A stretch of DNA of 64,000 nt from contig NZ_MUYK01000003.1 in assembly GCF_002155685.1 (NCBI RefSeq), positions 186,001-250,000 of the forward strand, read 5' to 3'. The notes under the pieces are model-generated. The model worked only from the letters and a program-made list of their open reading frames with translations, had not been told where the DNA came from and made no database searches. Position numbers and translations under genes: made by a program. Shown piece by piece: positions 17,173 through 26,799 of this stretch; position 1 is the first letter of the stretch, and each line of letters begins with the position of its first letter. The stretch comes from Erythrobacter colymbi. Its GTDB lineage: Bacteria > Pseudomonadota > Alphaproteobacteria > Sphingomonadales > Sphingomonadaceae.

Positions 17173-18096
17173 ATGGGCGGAGACATTCTGGTGATCGGAT
17201 ACGGCCCCTGCGGCCGCGAGGCGGTGCAGCAGCTCCACGGCGCGGGCCGTGCGGTCAGGGTCGGCCAGCGCAGGCGTCCGGAGGATCTGCCCGAGGGCGT
17301 GGGCTTTGTGCGCTGCGACGTGCTCGACCTGGACAGCCTGCGCAGCGCACTCGTCGGGGCGGCGCAAGTTGTGCTCACCATCGGCTTTCCCTACGAGGGC
17401 GAGGTCTGGCAGCGGGTCTGGCCGGCCACGATGCGCAACCTCCTCGAGGCCTGCGGGGAGACCGGCGCGCGGATCGTGTTCCTCGACAACCTCTATATGT
17501 ACGGCCCCCAGACCGCCCCGCTGGTCGAGACCATGCCGCTCACCGCGCACGGCTTCAAACCCGCCGCCCGCGCCGCCGCGACCCGGCTGTGGCAGGAGCA
17601 GGATAGAGTGAAGGTCGCAGCCCTCAGAGCCCCCGATTTCTACGGCCCCGGCGTGACCCTCTCGCACCTCGGCGAGACGGGCCTTGCGGCGGTGGCACGG
17701 GGCAAGCGGGCGACCTTCGTGTTCTCGCCCAACCTCCCGCACGACTATGCCTACACCCCCGACATCGGCCGCGCGATCGTGACCCTGCTCGATGCGCCCG
17801 ACGATGCCTTCGGGCAGGTGTGGCACATGCCCTGCGCGCCGACGAAAACCTCGCGCGAAATTCTGGAGATGGGCGCGCAGGCCGCCGGGGTGCCGCTGAA
17901 GCTGACCGCACTGCCCGGCTTCGTCTTCGCCGCGCTCGCGCCTTTCGTGCCGTTCCTGCGCAATCTCAAGGAGATGCGCTTCCAGTGGGACCGGCCTTAC
18001 ACGGTCGATGCGAGCAAGTGGCGCGCGCGGTTCGGGAGCGATGTGACGCCCTTCGAGGAAGGCGTGGCCGCCACCATCGCCTCCTTCCGCCCCTGA
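17173..18096 (+). CDS. NAD(P)-dependent epimerase/dehydratase-like protein (extended SDR)
   Basis: A 307-residue Rossmann protein. It starts MGGDILVIGYGPCGREAVQQ; the GYGPCGRE loop is a GxGxxG-type nucleotide-binding turn. VFLDNLYMYGP occupies the position of the SDR Tyr region, but the following Lys is not obvious, so strict YxxxK catalysis is uncertain. RAPDFYGPGV and DIGRAIVTLL are typical of the epimerase family. GGGAGCGG precedes the chosen ATG. Monocistronic. Substrate unknown; sugar-nucleotide or small-molecule reductase roles are both possible. Confidence 0.8.
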   Translation: MGGDILVIGYGPCGREAVQQLHGAGRAVRVGQRRRPEDLPEGVGFVRCDVLDLDSLRSALVGAAQVVLTIGFPYEGEVWQRVWPATMRNLLEACGETGARIVFLDNLYMYGPQTAPLVETMPLTAHGFKPAARAAATRLWQEQDRVKVAALRAPDFYGPGVTLSHLGETGLAAVARGKRATFVFSPNLPHDYAYTPDIGRAIVTLLDAPDDAFGQVWHMPCAPTKTSREILEMGAQAAGVPLKLTALPGFVFAALAPFVPFLRNLKEMRFQWDRPYTVDASKWRARFGSDVTPFEEGVAATIASFRP

Positions 18097-18109
18097 GACG
18101 GCGCCCGCC

Positions 18110-18946
18110 TCAGTCGAGGCTGGTCCTGGGGAACATCCACTGCACCGCCAGCGAAGGCTCGAACGGGGCCCACGTGCCCTCGCCCTGTGCCAGCCGGTCG
18201 GCGATCGCGATCATCACGCTCGGGTTCACGCCCAGCCCGCAATGGCTGGCATAGACCTCGATATTCTCGGTCGGGGTCCTGGCAGGCTTCTGCACCGATC
18301 CGCGCCAGTGGACGATCCCGTCGGTCTTGGTGAGGATCGAGGTGGTCGGCACCGGCGGCGCCTCGTCGAGCCCGCGGAAACGCCCGCCCTGCATCGCCTC
18401 GGGCTCCTTGCCGTTGAGCAGCTCGAACAGCCGCGCGGCGCTGGTGTGGTTGCGGTCGTCCGAGATCGGGCTGCCGAGGCTGATCACCAGCCGCACCCGG
18501 TCCGGATGGAGCTTCGCCAGCTCGCGCGCCAGCACCCCGCCGAGGCTCCAGCCCACCAGCGAGACCTTGCGGCCGGTATCGTCGTTGAGGCGCTGGAGCT
18601 GCGTTTCCAGACGCCGGATCAAGGCGTTATCGACCCGCACATTGCGCCCGCTGTCCCAGCCATGCGCCTCGTAGCCGAGCTCGCGCAGCAGGCGGCGCAT
18701 CGGGCCGGTCGAGGTGTTGGTGGCCATGAATCCGGGGAGCACCTGCACCGCGTGGCCATCGCCCTTGGGCAGGGTCGCAAGGAACGGGCGGCTCATGTAG
18801 AACGCGCCCAGCTCGAAGAAGGCGCGGCCTTCGACCAGCGTCCAGAAACGGTGCGGCGGGCGGGCCGCGTGATCGAATTCGGCCTCTACGGCTGCCATTG
18901 TGGCCATCGGGGGATCCTTTGCATCGCGGGGCTTGCGGGCGGTCAT
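18110..18946 (-). CDS. Alpha/beta-hydrolase (lipase/esterase-like)
   Basis: A 278-residue protein with the nucleophile elbow VGWSLGGVLA (G-x-S-x-G), a preceding VLPGFMATNTS oxyanion-type turn, a DDRNHTSAA region and a late His (YASHCGLGVNP) that completes a Ser-Asp-His triad. No signal peptide. It overlaps the WS/DGAT gene (ATGA at 18943-18946) and is downstream of it, so a shared role in neutral lipid or wax-ester metabolism is likely, such as lipid hydrolysis. A second possible start lies 14 residues in (MATMAAVEAEF). Confidence 0.82.
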   Translation of the reverse strand: MTARKPRDAKDPPMATMAAVEAEFDHAARPPHRFWTLVEGRAFFELGAFYMSRPFLATLPKGDGHAVQVLPGFMATNTSTGPMRRLLRELGYEAHGWDSGRNVRVDNALIRRLETQLQRLNDDTGRKVSLVGWSLGGVLARELAKLHPDRVRLVISLGSPISDDRNHTSAARLFELLNGKEPEAMQGGRFRGLDEAPPVPTTSILTKTDGIVHWRGSVQKPARTPTENIEVYASHCGLGVNPSVMIAIADRLAQGEGTWAPFEPSLAVQWMFPRTSLD

Positions 18947-20466
18947 GCCCGCTTGGCTCCGGCTTTGGTCTTTGCCTTTGCAGGCGCGCGTTTCGGCTTG
19001 GCGGCAGCGGCGGCGGGCTTGGCCGCCTTGGCGGGAGCGGGTTCGCCAGCCTGTGTAGCAGCGAGCAGCTCGGCGAAACTATCCTCGATGCACTTTACGT
19101 AGAAATCGGGATCGGGGAGCAGCTCGCGGTCGGCGGTGAAGGCAATCGTCGCCTCGTCGCAATAGGACTGCACCACGTGGCCGAGACCGAGGCCGTCGGT
19201 AAGGCACAGGAGGCCCATCATGCTCTCCAGCCGCGCGCCCGCGAAGTGGATCGGCACCGGCGGGCCGGGCACGTTGGTCACCACGGTCGTAAACGGCGGC
19301 GCGACCCCGCGGTTGGCGAGGCCCAAGCGGGTGTAGAGCTGCGCGCCCAAGGCCATGAACAGGGCGGGGGAGACCTTGCTCATCTCGGTCATGTTGCGCG
19401 CGCCGATGGCGTCGGACATGGCCTTGGAATTGGCGGTCTGCGAGAAGACGAAGGCGAGGCGCTCGGCCGGGTCCTCGATATGCGTGCCGAGCGGCGCGAT
19501 CATGGCGGCGACCTGGTTGCCCATGTCGCCCTTCTCGCCGCCCGAGCGCACCGAGATCGGGGCCATCGCGGTCAGGGTCTTCTTGGGCAGATCGTTCTTC
19601 GCGAGCAGATATTTGCGCATCGCCCCGCCGATGATCGCGAGGAACACGTCGTTGACCTTCGCCCCGTCTGCCAGCGCGCGGATCGCCTTGATGTCGGCGA
19701 GCTTGAAGCTCCGCCCCTCGACCACGCGGTGCGGGCTGATGGTGCGGTTGAAGCGCGATTTGGGCGCGAGCAGATCGGAGGAGACGGTGAAGTCCTTCAC
19801 CACCAGACCCTTGATGGCCTTCGCCAGCCCTGGCGCGGCCTTGGCAGCGACTTCGAGCTGCTTGAGCGGATTGGTGACCGCGTTGAAATAGCTCTTGCCG
19901 AGCAGTTCGATCGGGTTCGGAATACGCTCGGGCTTCCACGTGTCGGGCTTCGACGGGGGCGGATCGGTGGGGCGCAGGGTGTGGAGCGCCTCCATCAGGT
20001 CGATCCCGCTCATCCCGTCGATCGCGGCGTGGTGGACCTTGGTGACCATCGCGAAGCTGCCGGGGGCGACGCCGGGGACATTGTCGAGCCCTTCGACCAC
20101 GGTGAACTCCCACGGCGGCCGGTCGAGATCGAGCGGCCGGGCGAAGATGCGCGCCGCCTGAATGCACAGCTGCCGCCAGTCCCCCGGCTGCGGCAAGGCG
20201 ATGTGGCGCACGTGATATTCGAGATCGAAGTCCGGATCCTCGACCCAGTAAGGATAGTCGAGATCGAACGGCACCCGCACCAGCCGCTGGCGCATGGTGC
20301 GGCTCAGCTGCGCACGCTCCCCGATGAATTGCAGGATGTCCTTGAAGCGCACGAAGCTGCCGGGCGCGGTCGCGGGATTGTAGACCAGGATCGAGCCGAT
20401 ATGCATCGGCGAATTGCGCGTCTCCAGCGCCACGAAGGACGCGTCCATTCCCTGCAACTGGCGCAA
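18943..20466 (-). CDS. Wax ester synthase/diacylglycerol acyltransferase (WS/DGAT)
   Basis: A 507-residue acyltransferase. The catalytic HHxxxDG is HHAAIDG near residue 145, and the start MRQLQGMDASFVALET is typical of the family. It joins acyl-CoA to a fatty alcohol or diacylglycerol at the membrane/lipid-body surface to make storage lipid. The last 40 residues are an Ala/Lys/Pro-rich tail (KAAKPAAAAAKPKRAPAKAK) not needed for catalysis, which may bind nucleic acid or phospholipid. Translationally coupled to the downstream hydrolase. Confidence 0.92.
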   Translation of the reverse strand: MRQLQGMDASFVALETRNSPMHIGSILVYNPATAPGSFVRFKDILQFIGERAQLSRTMRQRLVRVPFDLDYPYWVEDPDFDLEYHVRHIALPQPGDWRQLCIQAARIFARPLDLDRPPWEFTVVEGLDNVPGVAPGSFAMVTKVHHAAIDGMSGIDLMEALHTLRPTDPPPSKPDTWKPERIPNPIELLGKSYFNAVTNPLKQLEVAAKAAPGLAKAIKGLVVKDFTVSSDLLAPKSRFNRTISPHRVVEGRSFKLADIKAIRALADGAKVNDVFLAIIGGAMRKYLLAKNDLPKKTLTAMAPISVRSGGEKGDMGNQVAAMIAPLGTHIEDPAERLAFVFSQTANSKAMSDAIGARNMTEMSKVSPALFMALGAQLYTRLGLANRGVAPPFTTVVTNVPGPPVPIHFAGARLESMMGLLCLTDGLGLGHVVQSYCDEATIAFTADRELLPDPDFYVKCIEDSFAELLAATQAGEPAPAKAAKPAAAAAKPKRAPAKAKTKAGAKRA

Positions 20467-20568
20467 GGCACTCTCCCCGTTTTGCGCCCCCTTTTGCGAG
20501 GGCTTGTTGCAGGAGAGGCTAACAGACGAAGGGCGGCGGTCAACTTGCCGCCCCCGTCAAGGCTTTCC

Positions 20569-21555
20569 CTAGGGGCGCAGCAGGGCCAGCAGGGCGAAGC
20601 TCGCCAGCCAATGCTCGCCCATGTAGTCGCCCTCGACATGGGGGAGCGCCGCGGCGAGGTGCTCTTCCGCGAGGCGCTGGAGGGGGTCTGCGGGATCGCT
20701 GCGGCCGAGGGCGCGGGCAATGTCTCTCAGGCACCATGCCCGGCTGAGGTTGAGGCCGTCGAGATGCGCGATCTTGCCGTCCGAACGGTCGGAGACGGTG
20801 ACGGGGCGGCACTCGCGCAGCAGCCAGCCGTTCTCCTCGACCAGCGCGGCGAACCACGGGGCGAAGGCGAGGTGGGGCTGCACTTCGCTCATCAGCGAGG
20901 CCGCGGTGAGGACGGGGGAGAGGAACTCGTCGCCCCCCGGCTCCCACCCGGCATAGTCGCGGCGGTGGGCGAAGGCGCGGCTCGCCCAGTCGTCGATCAG
21001 CACGACGAGGCCGGGGTCGCGGCTCTCGGCCCAGCGCCGCGCCAGCACCAGCGCGAAGGCGGTGTTGAAGTGGGTGCCGACGGTGATCGGATAGGAGAGG
21101 ATGGAGAGGTAATCGCGCAGGCGCGCGGCAAAGGCGCGGGCGAGCGGTTCGAGCCTCTCGCCCCACGCCGCGTCCCCGTGCCGCGCGGCCTCGTGATGCA
21201 GATACATCAGCCAGCCCCAGCCATAGGGCCGCTCGAAGCCCCTCGCGGACGGGCGCCCCAGATAGGCGATCTCCGCCGCCAGCTTCTCTTCGGTGAAGGT
21301 GGTCTCGGCGAGCGCCGCGATTGCGGCGGCCTCGGGCATCGCCGGATAGAGCCGCCGCAGGGTGAGCAGCGTCCACCAGCCGTGGACGCAGGAATGCCAG
21401 TCGAAGCTGCCGAAGAACACCGGATGCGCCTCTTGCGGCAGGCGCAGGTCTTCGGAGCCAGTGAAGACGTGATCGTCCTTGTAGGGGAAGGCCCGCGCCA
21501 CATGGCCCAGCGCCACGCGGGCAAACTGGCGGGCAATGGTCTCGGTCAGCTCCAC
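20569..21555 (-). CDS. DUF2891 family protein
   Basis: A 328-residue soluble protein rich in Trp, His and alpha helices (FFGSFDWHSCVHGWWTLLTL; YGWGWLMYLHHE; LASFALLALL), consistent with an alpha/alpha-barrel fold. I use a GTG start at 21555, which overlaps the end of the DUF979 gene by 10 bp; longer readings upstream are in the wrong frame for that gene. DUF2891 has no fixed function. Being last in an operon with 5-oxoprolinase and a predicted permease pair suggests work on pyroglutamyl compounds. Confidence 0.82.
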   Translation of the reverse strand: MELTETIARQFARVALGHVARAFPYKDDHVFTGSEDLRLPQEAHPVFFGSFDWHSCVHGWWTLLTLRRLYPAMPEAAAIAALAETTFTEEKLAAEIAYLGRPSARGFERPYGWGWLMYLHHEAARHGDAAWGERLEPLARAFAARLRDYLSILSYPITVGTHFNTAFALVLARRWAESRDPGLVVLIDDWASRAFAHRRDYAGWEPGGDEFLSPVLTAASLMSEVQPHLAFAPWFAALVEENGWLLRECRPVTVSDRSDGKIAHLDGLNLSRAWCLRDIARALGRSDPADPLQRLAEEHLAAALPHVEGDYMGEHWLASFALLALLRP

Positions 21556-22496
21556 AGGAGGAAGGCTCCGACATAGATGATGATGACGTTGACCGCCCAC
21601 AACGGAACGGCAGTGCCGATCTGCTGGCGGATCACCGCGTTCTGGTCCTTGAGCTCGAGCAATGCGGCGGGCACGATGTTGAAATTCGCCGCCATCGGGG
21701 TGAGCAGCGTGCCGCAGAAGCCCGCGAGCATCCCCACCGCGCCGATCACCGCCGGGTTGCCGCCATATTGCTGGATCAGCAGCGGAATGCCGATCGCGGT
21801 CGCCATCACCGGGAAGGCGGCGAAGGCGTTGCCCATGATCATGGTGAAGCCCGCCATCCCGGCCGCGAAGACGACGACGGTGAGGAACACGCTCCCCTCG
21901 GGGATCACCCCGCGCGCGACGCCGCCGATGATGTCGCCCACGCCCGCAATCGCGAAGACCGCGCCGAGCGCGGCGAGCATCTGCGGCAGGATCGCGGCCC
22001 AGCCGATGGAATCGATCAGGCGGCGGCCCTCCTCGGCGGGCGCCATCAGCGGCGGGCGCAGCCACACCATCGTGCCCGCCAGCGCCGCCAGCACGCCGAT
22101 ACCGAACAGGATCAGCGTCTCGCGCCGCGCCTCGAACAGCCCGGTCTGGCCGAGCGGGGTGTAGGTGTAGAGCAGCGTCCCCGCGACTGCCGTGAGCGGG
22201 ACGACCAGCGCGGGGAGGAACAGCCGGTTGCCGAGCCGCGCGGCATGGGCCTGCCGCTCTTCCGGCGAGGTCGTCGGCGGATCGCTGCGCTTGAGCCCGC
22301 CCAGCCCGGCAATCGCGACCAGCGCCAGCACCAGCACGCCGTTCGCCAGATCGGACAGGTGGCTGCCGGAGAAGAAGCTCGCCGACAGCAGCGCCCAGAA
22401 GGCGGCATTGCCCCAGCGGCGGTCCTTGGCGGAGAGCACCGCCCACACCGCAAAGGCCACGCCCGCGAGCACATAGAGCCACTCGTAGGTGATCAT
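21546..22496 (-). CDS. DUF979 membrane protein (putative permease subunit)
   Basis: A 316-residue multi-span membrane protein with about nine hydrophobic helices (MITYEWLYVLAGVAFAVWAV at the start; GFTMIMGNAFAAFPVMATAI and LLTPMAANFNIVPAALLELK near the end). The start overlaps the DUF969 stop by four bases. DUF969 and DUF979 proteins occur together in many bacteria, often beside pyroglutamyl-peptidase genes, and are thought to form a transporter. Here the partner is 5-oxoprolinase, which points to 5-oxoproline uptake (inference). Confidence 0.85.
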   Translation of the reverse strand: MITYEWLYVLAGVAFAVWAVLSAKDRRWGNAAFWALLSASFFSGSHLSDLANGVLVLALVAIAGLGGLKRSDPPTTSPEERQAHAARLGNRLFLPALVVPLTAVAGTLLYTYTPLGQTGLFEARRETLILFGIGVLAALAGTMVWLRPPLMAPAEEGRRLIDSIGWAAILPQMLAALGAVFAIAGVGDIIGGVARGVIPEGSVFLTVVVFAAGMAGFTMIMGNAFAAFPVMATAIGIPLLIQQYGGNPAVIGAVGMLAGFCGTLLTPMAANFNIVPAALLELKDQNAVIRQQIGTAVPLWAVNVIIIYVGAFLLWS

Positions 22497-23164
22497 CGCC
22501 GCCCCCTCCCCAGCCGCCGGTCGAAGGCGAGCACCCGCCACGCATGGATCGCGAAGGCGCAGAGCGCGGTCGGGATCGCCCAGAGCGAGAGCTGCAAGGG
22601 CGTGAGCGGATAGCCCGCGCTCTCGAACACGCCCTGGATCAGCAGGATCGAGGCGATGGCGAAGAAGATGTCCTCGCCGAAGAACAGCCCGACATTGTCG
22701 GTCGCGGCGGCCATCGCCTTGACCTCGTCGCGGGCGTGGTCGGGCAAGTCGCCGTGGGTCTTGACCGCCGCGGCCTCGGCCATCGGCGCGACCAGCGGGC
22801 GCACGGCCTGCGCGTGCCCGCCGATGTCCTTCATCCCCAGCGCCGAGGCGAGCTGGCGGAAGGCGAGATAGGCGACCAGCAGCCGGCCCATCGTCGCGCC
22901 CCGCATCCCCTCGATCATGCCCCGCGCGCGTTGCTGGAGACCGTAGCGCTCCAAGAGTCCGATCACCGGCAGGATGATCCACGTCACCGAGATATAGCGG
23001 TTGTCGTTGAAGGCCTTGCCCAGCGCCTCGATCACCGCGACGAGGTCGAGCCCCGCCAGTACCCCCGTCGCCAGCGCGGCGCTCACCACCACCAGCAGCG
23101 GGTTGAATCGCAAGGCAAAGCCCAGAACGACGATGGCGATGCCCGCCAGCGGCCAGTAATTCAT
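22493..23164 (-). CDS. DUF969 membrane protein (putative permease subunit)
   Basis: A 223-residue protein with about six membrane helices, beginning MNYWPLAGIAIVVLGFALRF, typical of DUF969. The conserved central loop IGLLERYGLQQRARGMI and the FFGEDIFFAIASILLIQGVF segment are visible. It overlaps the 5-oxoprolinase stop (ATGA at 23161-23164) and the DUF979 start (22493-22496), so the three genes are strictly coupled. It likely forms a heteromeric transporter with DUF979. Confidence 0.85.
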   Translation of the reverse strand: MNYWPLAGIAIVVLGFALRFNPLLVVVSAALATGVLAGLDLVAVIEALGKAFNDNRYISVTWIILPVIGLLERYGLQQRARGMIEGMRGATMGRLLVAYLAFRQLASALGMKDIGGHAQAVRPLVAPMAEAAAVKTHGDLPDHARDEVKAMAAATDNVGLFFGEDIFFAIASILLIQGVFESAGYPLTPLQLSLWAIPTALCAFAIHAWRVLAFDRRLGRGRR

Positions 23165-26100
23165 GCGCCGAAGCCCCCTCCTCCGGGTGTCAGGATCACG
23201 AAAGTGTCGCCCGGCTGCATTGCGGCCGAGCCGGTCGCGCCGAGGTCCTCCCGGGTGCCGTCAGCGCGGTCGACCCAGTTCTGTCCGGGGAGCGCATCGC
23301 CCCCGCCCGCGAGGCCCCTCGGGGCCACCTTGCGGCGGTTGGCGAGCATATTGGCGCGCATCGGCTCGAGGAAGGTCACGCGCCGCACCACCCCGTCACC
23401 GCCGCAATGCCGCCCCTCGCCCCCGGAGCCGCGCCTGATGCTGAACTCGTCCAGCCTGACTGGCAGGCGTGTCTCCAGAATTTCCGGATCGGTGAGGCGG
23501 CTGTTGGTCATATGGGTCTGCACCGCGCTCGTCCCCGGATGGTCTGGTCCCGCACCGGACCCGCCGCAGATCGTCTCGTAATATTGGTGGCGTTCGTTCC
23601 CGAAGGTGAAGTTGTTCATGGTGCCCTGCGAGGGCGCGAGGCGGCCCGTGGCGGCGAACAGCGCGTCGGTGACCACCTGCGAGGTTTCGACATTCCCCGC
23701 CACCACCGCCGCGCCCGGACGCGGGTTCAGCATCGAGCCTTCGGGCACCACCAGCGTCACCGGCCTCAGGCACCCGTCGTTCATGGGAATGGCATCGTCG
23801 ATCAGCGTGCGCAGCACATAGAGCGCGGCGGCGCGGGTGATCGACTTCGGGGCGTTGAAGTTGTCGGGCAGTTGCGCAGAGGTGCCGGTAAAGTCGAACA
23901 CCGCCGAGCGGCTCTCGCGCTCGATCCGGATCGCTACCCGCAACTCGGCACCGTTGTCCATCGGATAGGCGAATGCCCCGTCCGAAAGCCCGTCCAGCAA
24001 GCGCCGCACGCTTTCCTCGGCATTGGCGAGGACGTGGTACATATAGGCCGCGAGCACGTCTGCCCCATGCTCGCGCGCCGCCCCCGCCAGCAGCTCCGCC
24101 CCGCGGGTGCAGGCGGCAAGCTGGGCGCGCAGGTCGGAAAGATTGCGGTCGGGATTGCGCGCCGGATAGTCCGCCGCCGCCAGCGCCGCGCGGATTTCGG
24201 CCTCGCGGAAGTGTCCCGCGTCCACCAGCAGAACGTTGTCGAGCAGCACGCCCTCTTCGGCGATGGTGCGGCTTTCGGGCGGCATCGATCCGGGCGCGAT
24301 CCCGCCGATATCGGCATGGTGGCCTCTTGCGGCGACGAAGGCGTCGGGCTCGTCGCCCTTGCCGGAATAGAACACCGGCACGATCACTGTGATGTCGGGC
24401 AGGTGCGTGCCGCCGCGATAGGGATCGTTGAGAACGTAAGCGTCCCCGCGCCGGAAGCCCCGCCCGTCCCGCGCGGCCCCGCGGGCTTCGATCACCCGCG
24501 CGATGGAATCGCCCATGCTCCCCAGATGCACCGGAATATGCGGCGCATTGGCGATCAGTGCGCCCGCGCGGTCGAACAGCGCGCAGGAGAAATCGAGTCG
24601 CTCCTTGATGTTCACCGAGGTCGCGGTCGATTGCAGCACCACGCCCATCTCCTCGGCGATGGCCATGAAGAGGTTGTTGAAGATTTCGAGCCGGACGGGA
24701 TCGACCGCGGTTCCGGCGGCGCGCTCGCGGGAAAGCGGGACGGCGCGGGTGAGCACGAGGCTGCCCTCCTGCGCCAGTTTCGCCTGCCAGCCCTCCTCGA
24801 CCACCGTGGTCGAGCCGGGGTCGATGATCAGCAGCGGGCCTTGCACAACCTCTCCCGCCCGCAGCCCCGCGCGGGCCATGGCCGGCCAATTGCCCGGCAG
24901 CTGCCTCGCAGTGGCCGCGCCAGTTTCAGGCATGGCACTCGCCGCGCCCAGCCCACCCGCCTGCCCCGACGCCTCGACGCTCAGCGCCTCGACGATGATC
25001 GCGCCTTCCGCATCGGAATAGCCGAAGCGCTGGCGGTGAAGCGCGCGGAAGGCGGCATCCATCGCCGCCGACTCGCCGCAGGGGATCGCGAGCAGGCTGT
25101 CGCTTCCGGCGAAGCGCAGGCGGGCGAAAGGTGCGAGGCGGATCGCGCCGGGAGCGATACCCTGCGCCAGCAGGTCGGCCCGCGCCTGTTCCTCCAGTGC
25201 GGCCAGCTCAGTCGCAAAGCTCTCGCCAAGGGGCCGCATCACGGTCGCCTCGCGGATCGCCTTCACCGGCGCAAGGCCGATGCCATAGGCCGAGAGCATC
25301 CCGGCGAGCGGGTGGACGAGCACGGTCTCCATCCCCAGCGCATCGGCCACGCGGGCCGCATGCTGGCCGCCCGCCCCGCCGAAACAGGCGAGCGCATAGG
25401 TGGTCACGTCATGCCCGCGCGCGACCGAGATCTTGCGGATCGCGGCGGCCATGTTGTCGACGGCGATGGCGAGGAAGCCCTCGGCGACCTCTTCGAGCGG
25501 GCGCGGTTCGGGCAGCTGCGCGGCGACCTCTTCCAGCCGGTCGCGGGCAGCGTCCGCATCGAGCGGCTGGTCGCCTGCGGGGCCGAACACGGCGGGGAAG
25601 AAGGCAGGATCGATCCGCCCGAGGAATAGGTTGCAGTCGGTCACCGTCAGCGGCCCGCCCTTGCGGTAGCAGGCGGGGCCGGGGTTCGCCCCCGCGCTCT
25701 CCGGCCCGACACGGAAGCGCGAACCGTCGAAGCGGCAGATCGAGCCTCCTCCTGCCGCCACAGTGTGGATCTGCATCATCGGCGCCGCGACGCGCACACC
25801 TGCGACCACGCTGTCGCCGGTCAGCTCCACCTCGCCCGCGTAATGCGCGACATCGGTGCTGGTGCCGCCCATGTCGAAGCCGATCAGCCGCGAGTGGCCG
25901 AGGGGGGCGCAGGCGGCGACCATCCCCACCACCCCGCCGGCCGGGCCGGAGAGGATCGCGTCCTTGCCCCGGAACGCGCCGACCTCGGCGAGGCCGCCGT
26001 TCGATTGCATGAACCGGAGCGCTCCGGTCTCGGGCAGGCTCGCGGCGAGCTGGTCGGTGTAGCGGCGCAGCACGGGCGAGAGGTAGGCGTCGACCACGGT

Positions 26101-26721
26101 CGTATCGCCGCGCGGGACGAGGCGGATCAGCGGGGCGACCTCGTGGCTGACGCTGACCTGCGCGAAGCCGATATCGCGCGCGATCCGTGCAAGGCGGGCT
26201 TCATGGTCGCGGTGCTGCCAGCCGTGCATGAGGACAATGGCGAGCGCATCGAAGCCCTCCGCGCGAAGCTCGGTGAAGGCCGCGCGCGCGGCGGCTTCAT
26301 CGAGCGGGCGCAGCACCGCGCCGTCGACCGCCACCCGCTCGTCGATTTCGATGACCTTGGCGGGGAGCTGTTCGGGCAGCACGATATGGCGCGCGAAGAT
26401 GTGGGGCCGCGCCTGCGTGCCGATCCTGAGAGCATCGGCGAAGCCGCGCGTGATCGCCAGCGCCAGCCGCTCGCCCTTGCGCTCGAGCAGCGCGTTGGTG
26501 GCGACCGTGGTGCCGATCCTGAGCTCGGCAATCGGCCCCTCACCATGCTCCGCCATGAGCTGCCGCACCGCCTCGCTCGCGGCGTCGGCATAGTGGCCGG
26601 GGTTCTCCGACAGGAGCTTGGCGGTCACCAGCCGGCCATCGGGCGTGGTCGCGACGACATCGGTAAAGGTGCCGCCGCGGTCGACGGCGAAGCGCCAGGC
26701 GGGAGGGGATGCGGGATTCAT
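23161..26721 (-). CDS. 5-oxoprolinase (fused HyuA-HyuB type)
   Basis: A 1186-residue fusion close to the usual length of ATP-dependent 5-oxoprolinase. The N-terminal half (about 1-650) is HyuA-like, with WRFAVDRGGTFTDVVATTPD and the ATP site region GFDMGGTSTDVAHY; the C-terminal half (about 680-1186) is HyuB-like, with DPVRLEIFNNLFMAIAEEMG and NDPYRGGTHLPDITV and a glycine-rich end TPGGGGFG. It converts 5-oxoproline plus ATP to glutamate. The frame runs open upstream through the tRNA region; ATG 26721 gives the family start. Unlike the split HyuA/HyuB at 0-2.4 kb it is a single chain. First gene of the DUF969-DUF979-DUF2891 operon. Confidence 0.92.
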   Translation of the reverse strand: MNPASPPAWRFAVDRGGTFTDVVATTPDGRLVTAKLLSENPGHYADAASEAVRQLMAEHGEGPIAELRIGTTVATNALLERKGERLALAITRGFADALRIGTQARPHIFARHIVLPEQLPAKVIEIDERVAVDGAVLRPLDEAAARAAFTELRAEGFDALAIVLMHGWQHRDHEARLARIARDIGFAQVSVSHEVAPLIRLVPRGDTTVVDAYLSPVLRRYTDQLAASLPETGALRFMQSNGGLAEVGAFRGKDAILSGPAGGVVGMVAACAPLGHSRLIGFDMGGTSTDVAHYAGEVELTGDSVVAGVRVAAPMMQIHTVAAGGGSICRFDGSRFRVGPESAGANPGPACYRKGGPLTVTDCNLFLGRIDPAFFPAVFGPAGDQPLDADAARDRLEEVAAQLPEPRPLEEVAEGFLAIAVDNMAAAIRKISVARGHDVTTYALACFGGAGGQHAARVADALGMETVLVHPLAGMLSAYGIGLAPVKAIREATVMRPLGESFATELAALEEQARADLLAQGIAPGAIRLAPFARLRFAGSDSLLAIPCGESAAMDAAFRALHRQRFGYSDAEGAIIVEALSVEASGQAGGLGAASAMPETGAATARQLPGNWPAMARAGLRAGEVVQGPLLIIDPGSTTVVEEGWQAKLAQEGSLVLTRAVPLSRERAAGTAVDPVRLEIFNNLFMAIAEEMGVVLQSTATSVNIKERLDFSCALFDRAGALIANAPHIPVHLGSMGDSIARVIEARGAARDGRGFRRGDAYVLNDPYRGGTHLPDITVIVPVFYSGKGDEPDAFVAARGHHADIGGIAPGSMPPESRTIAEEGVLLDNVLLVDAGHFREAEIRAALAAADYPARNPDRNLSDLRAQLAACTRGAELLAGAAREHGADVLAAYMYHVLANAEESVRRLLDGLSDGAFAYPMDNGAELRVAIRIERESRSAVFDFTGTSAQLPDNFNAPKSITRAAALYVLRTLIDDAIPMNDGCLRPVTLVVPEGSMLNPRPGAAVVAGNVETSQVVTDALFAATGRLAPSQGTMNNFTFGNERHQYYETICGGSGAGPDHPGTSAVQTHMTNSRLTDPEILETRLPVRLDEFSIRRGSGGEGRHCGGDGVVRRVTFLEPMRANMLANRRKVAPRGLAGGGDALPGQNWVDRADGTREDLGATGSAAMQPGDTFVILTPGGGGFGA

Positions 26722-26799
26722 GCGGCGCAGGTGTTGTCCAAGCCCGCGCACAAAGCAACCGCGCCGCACGCCCGCGCTGCCGGGACTTCGCACGGGGCC

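Noticed and set aside
18898..21576. 892-codon plus-strand frame over the WS/DGAT and DUF2891 genes
   Set aside because: Crosses two well-supported minus-strand genes and has shadow-type composition.
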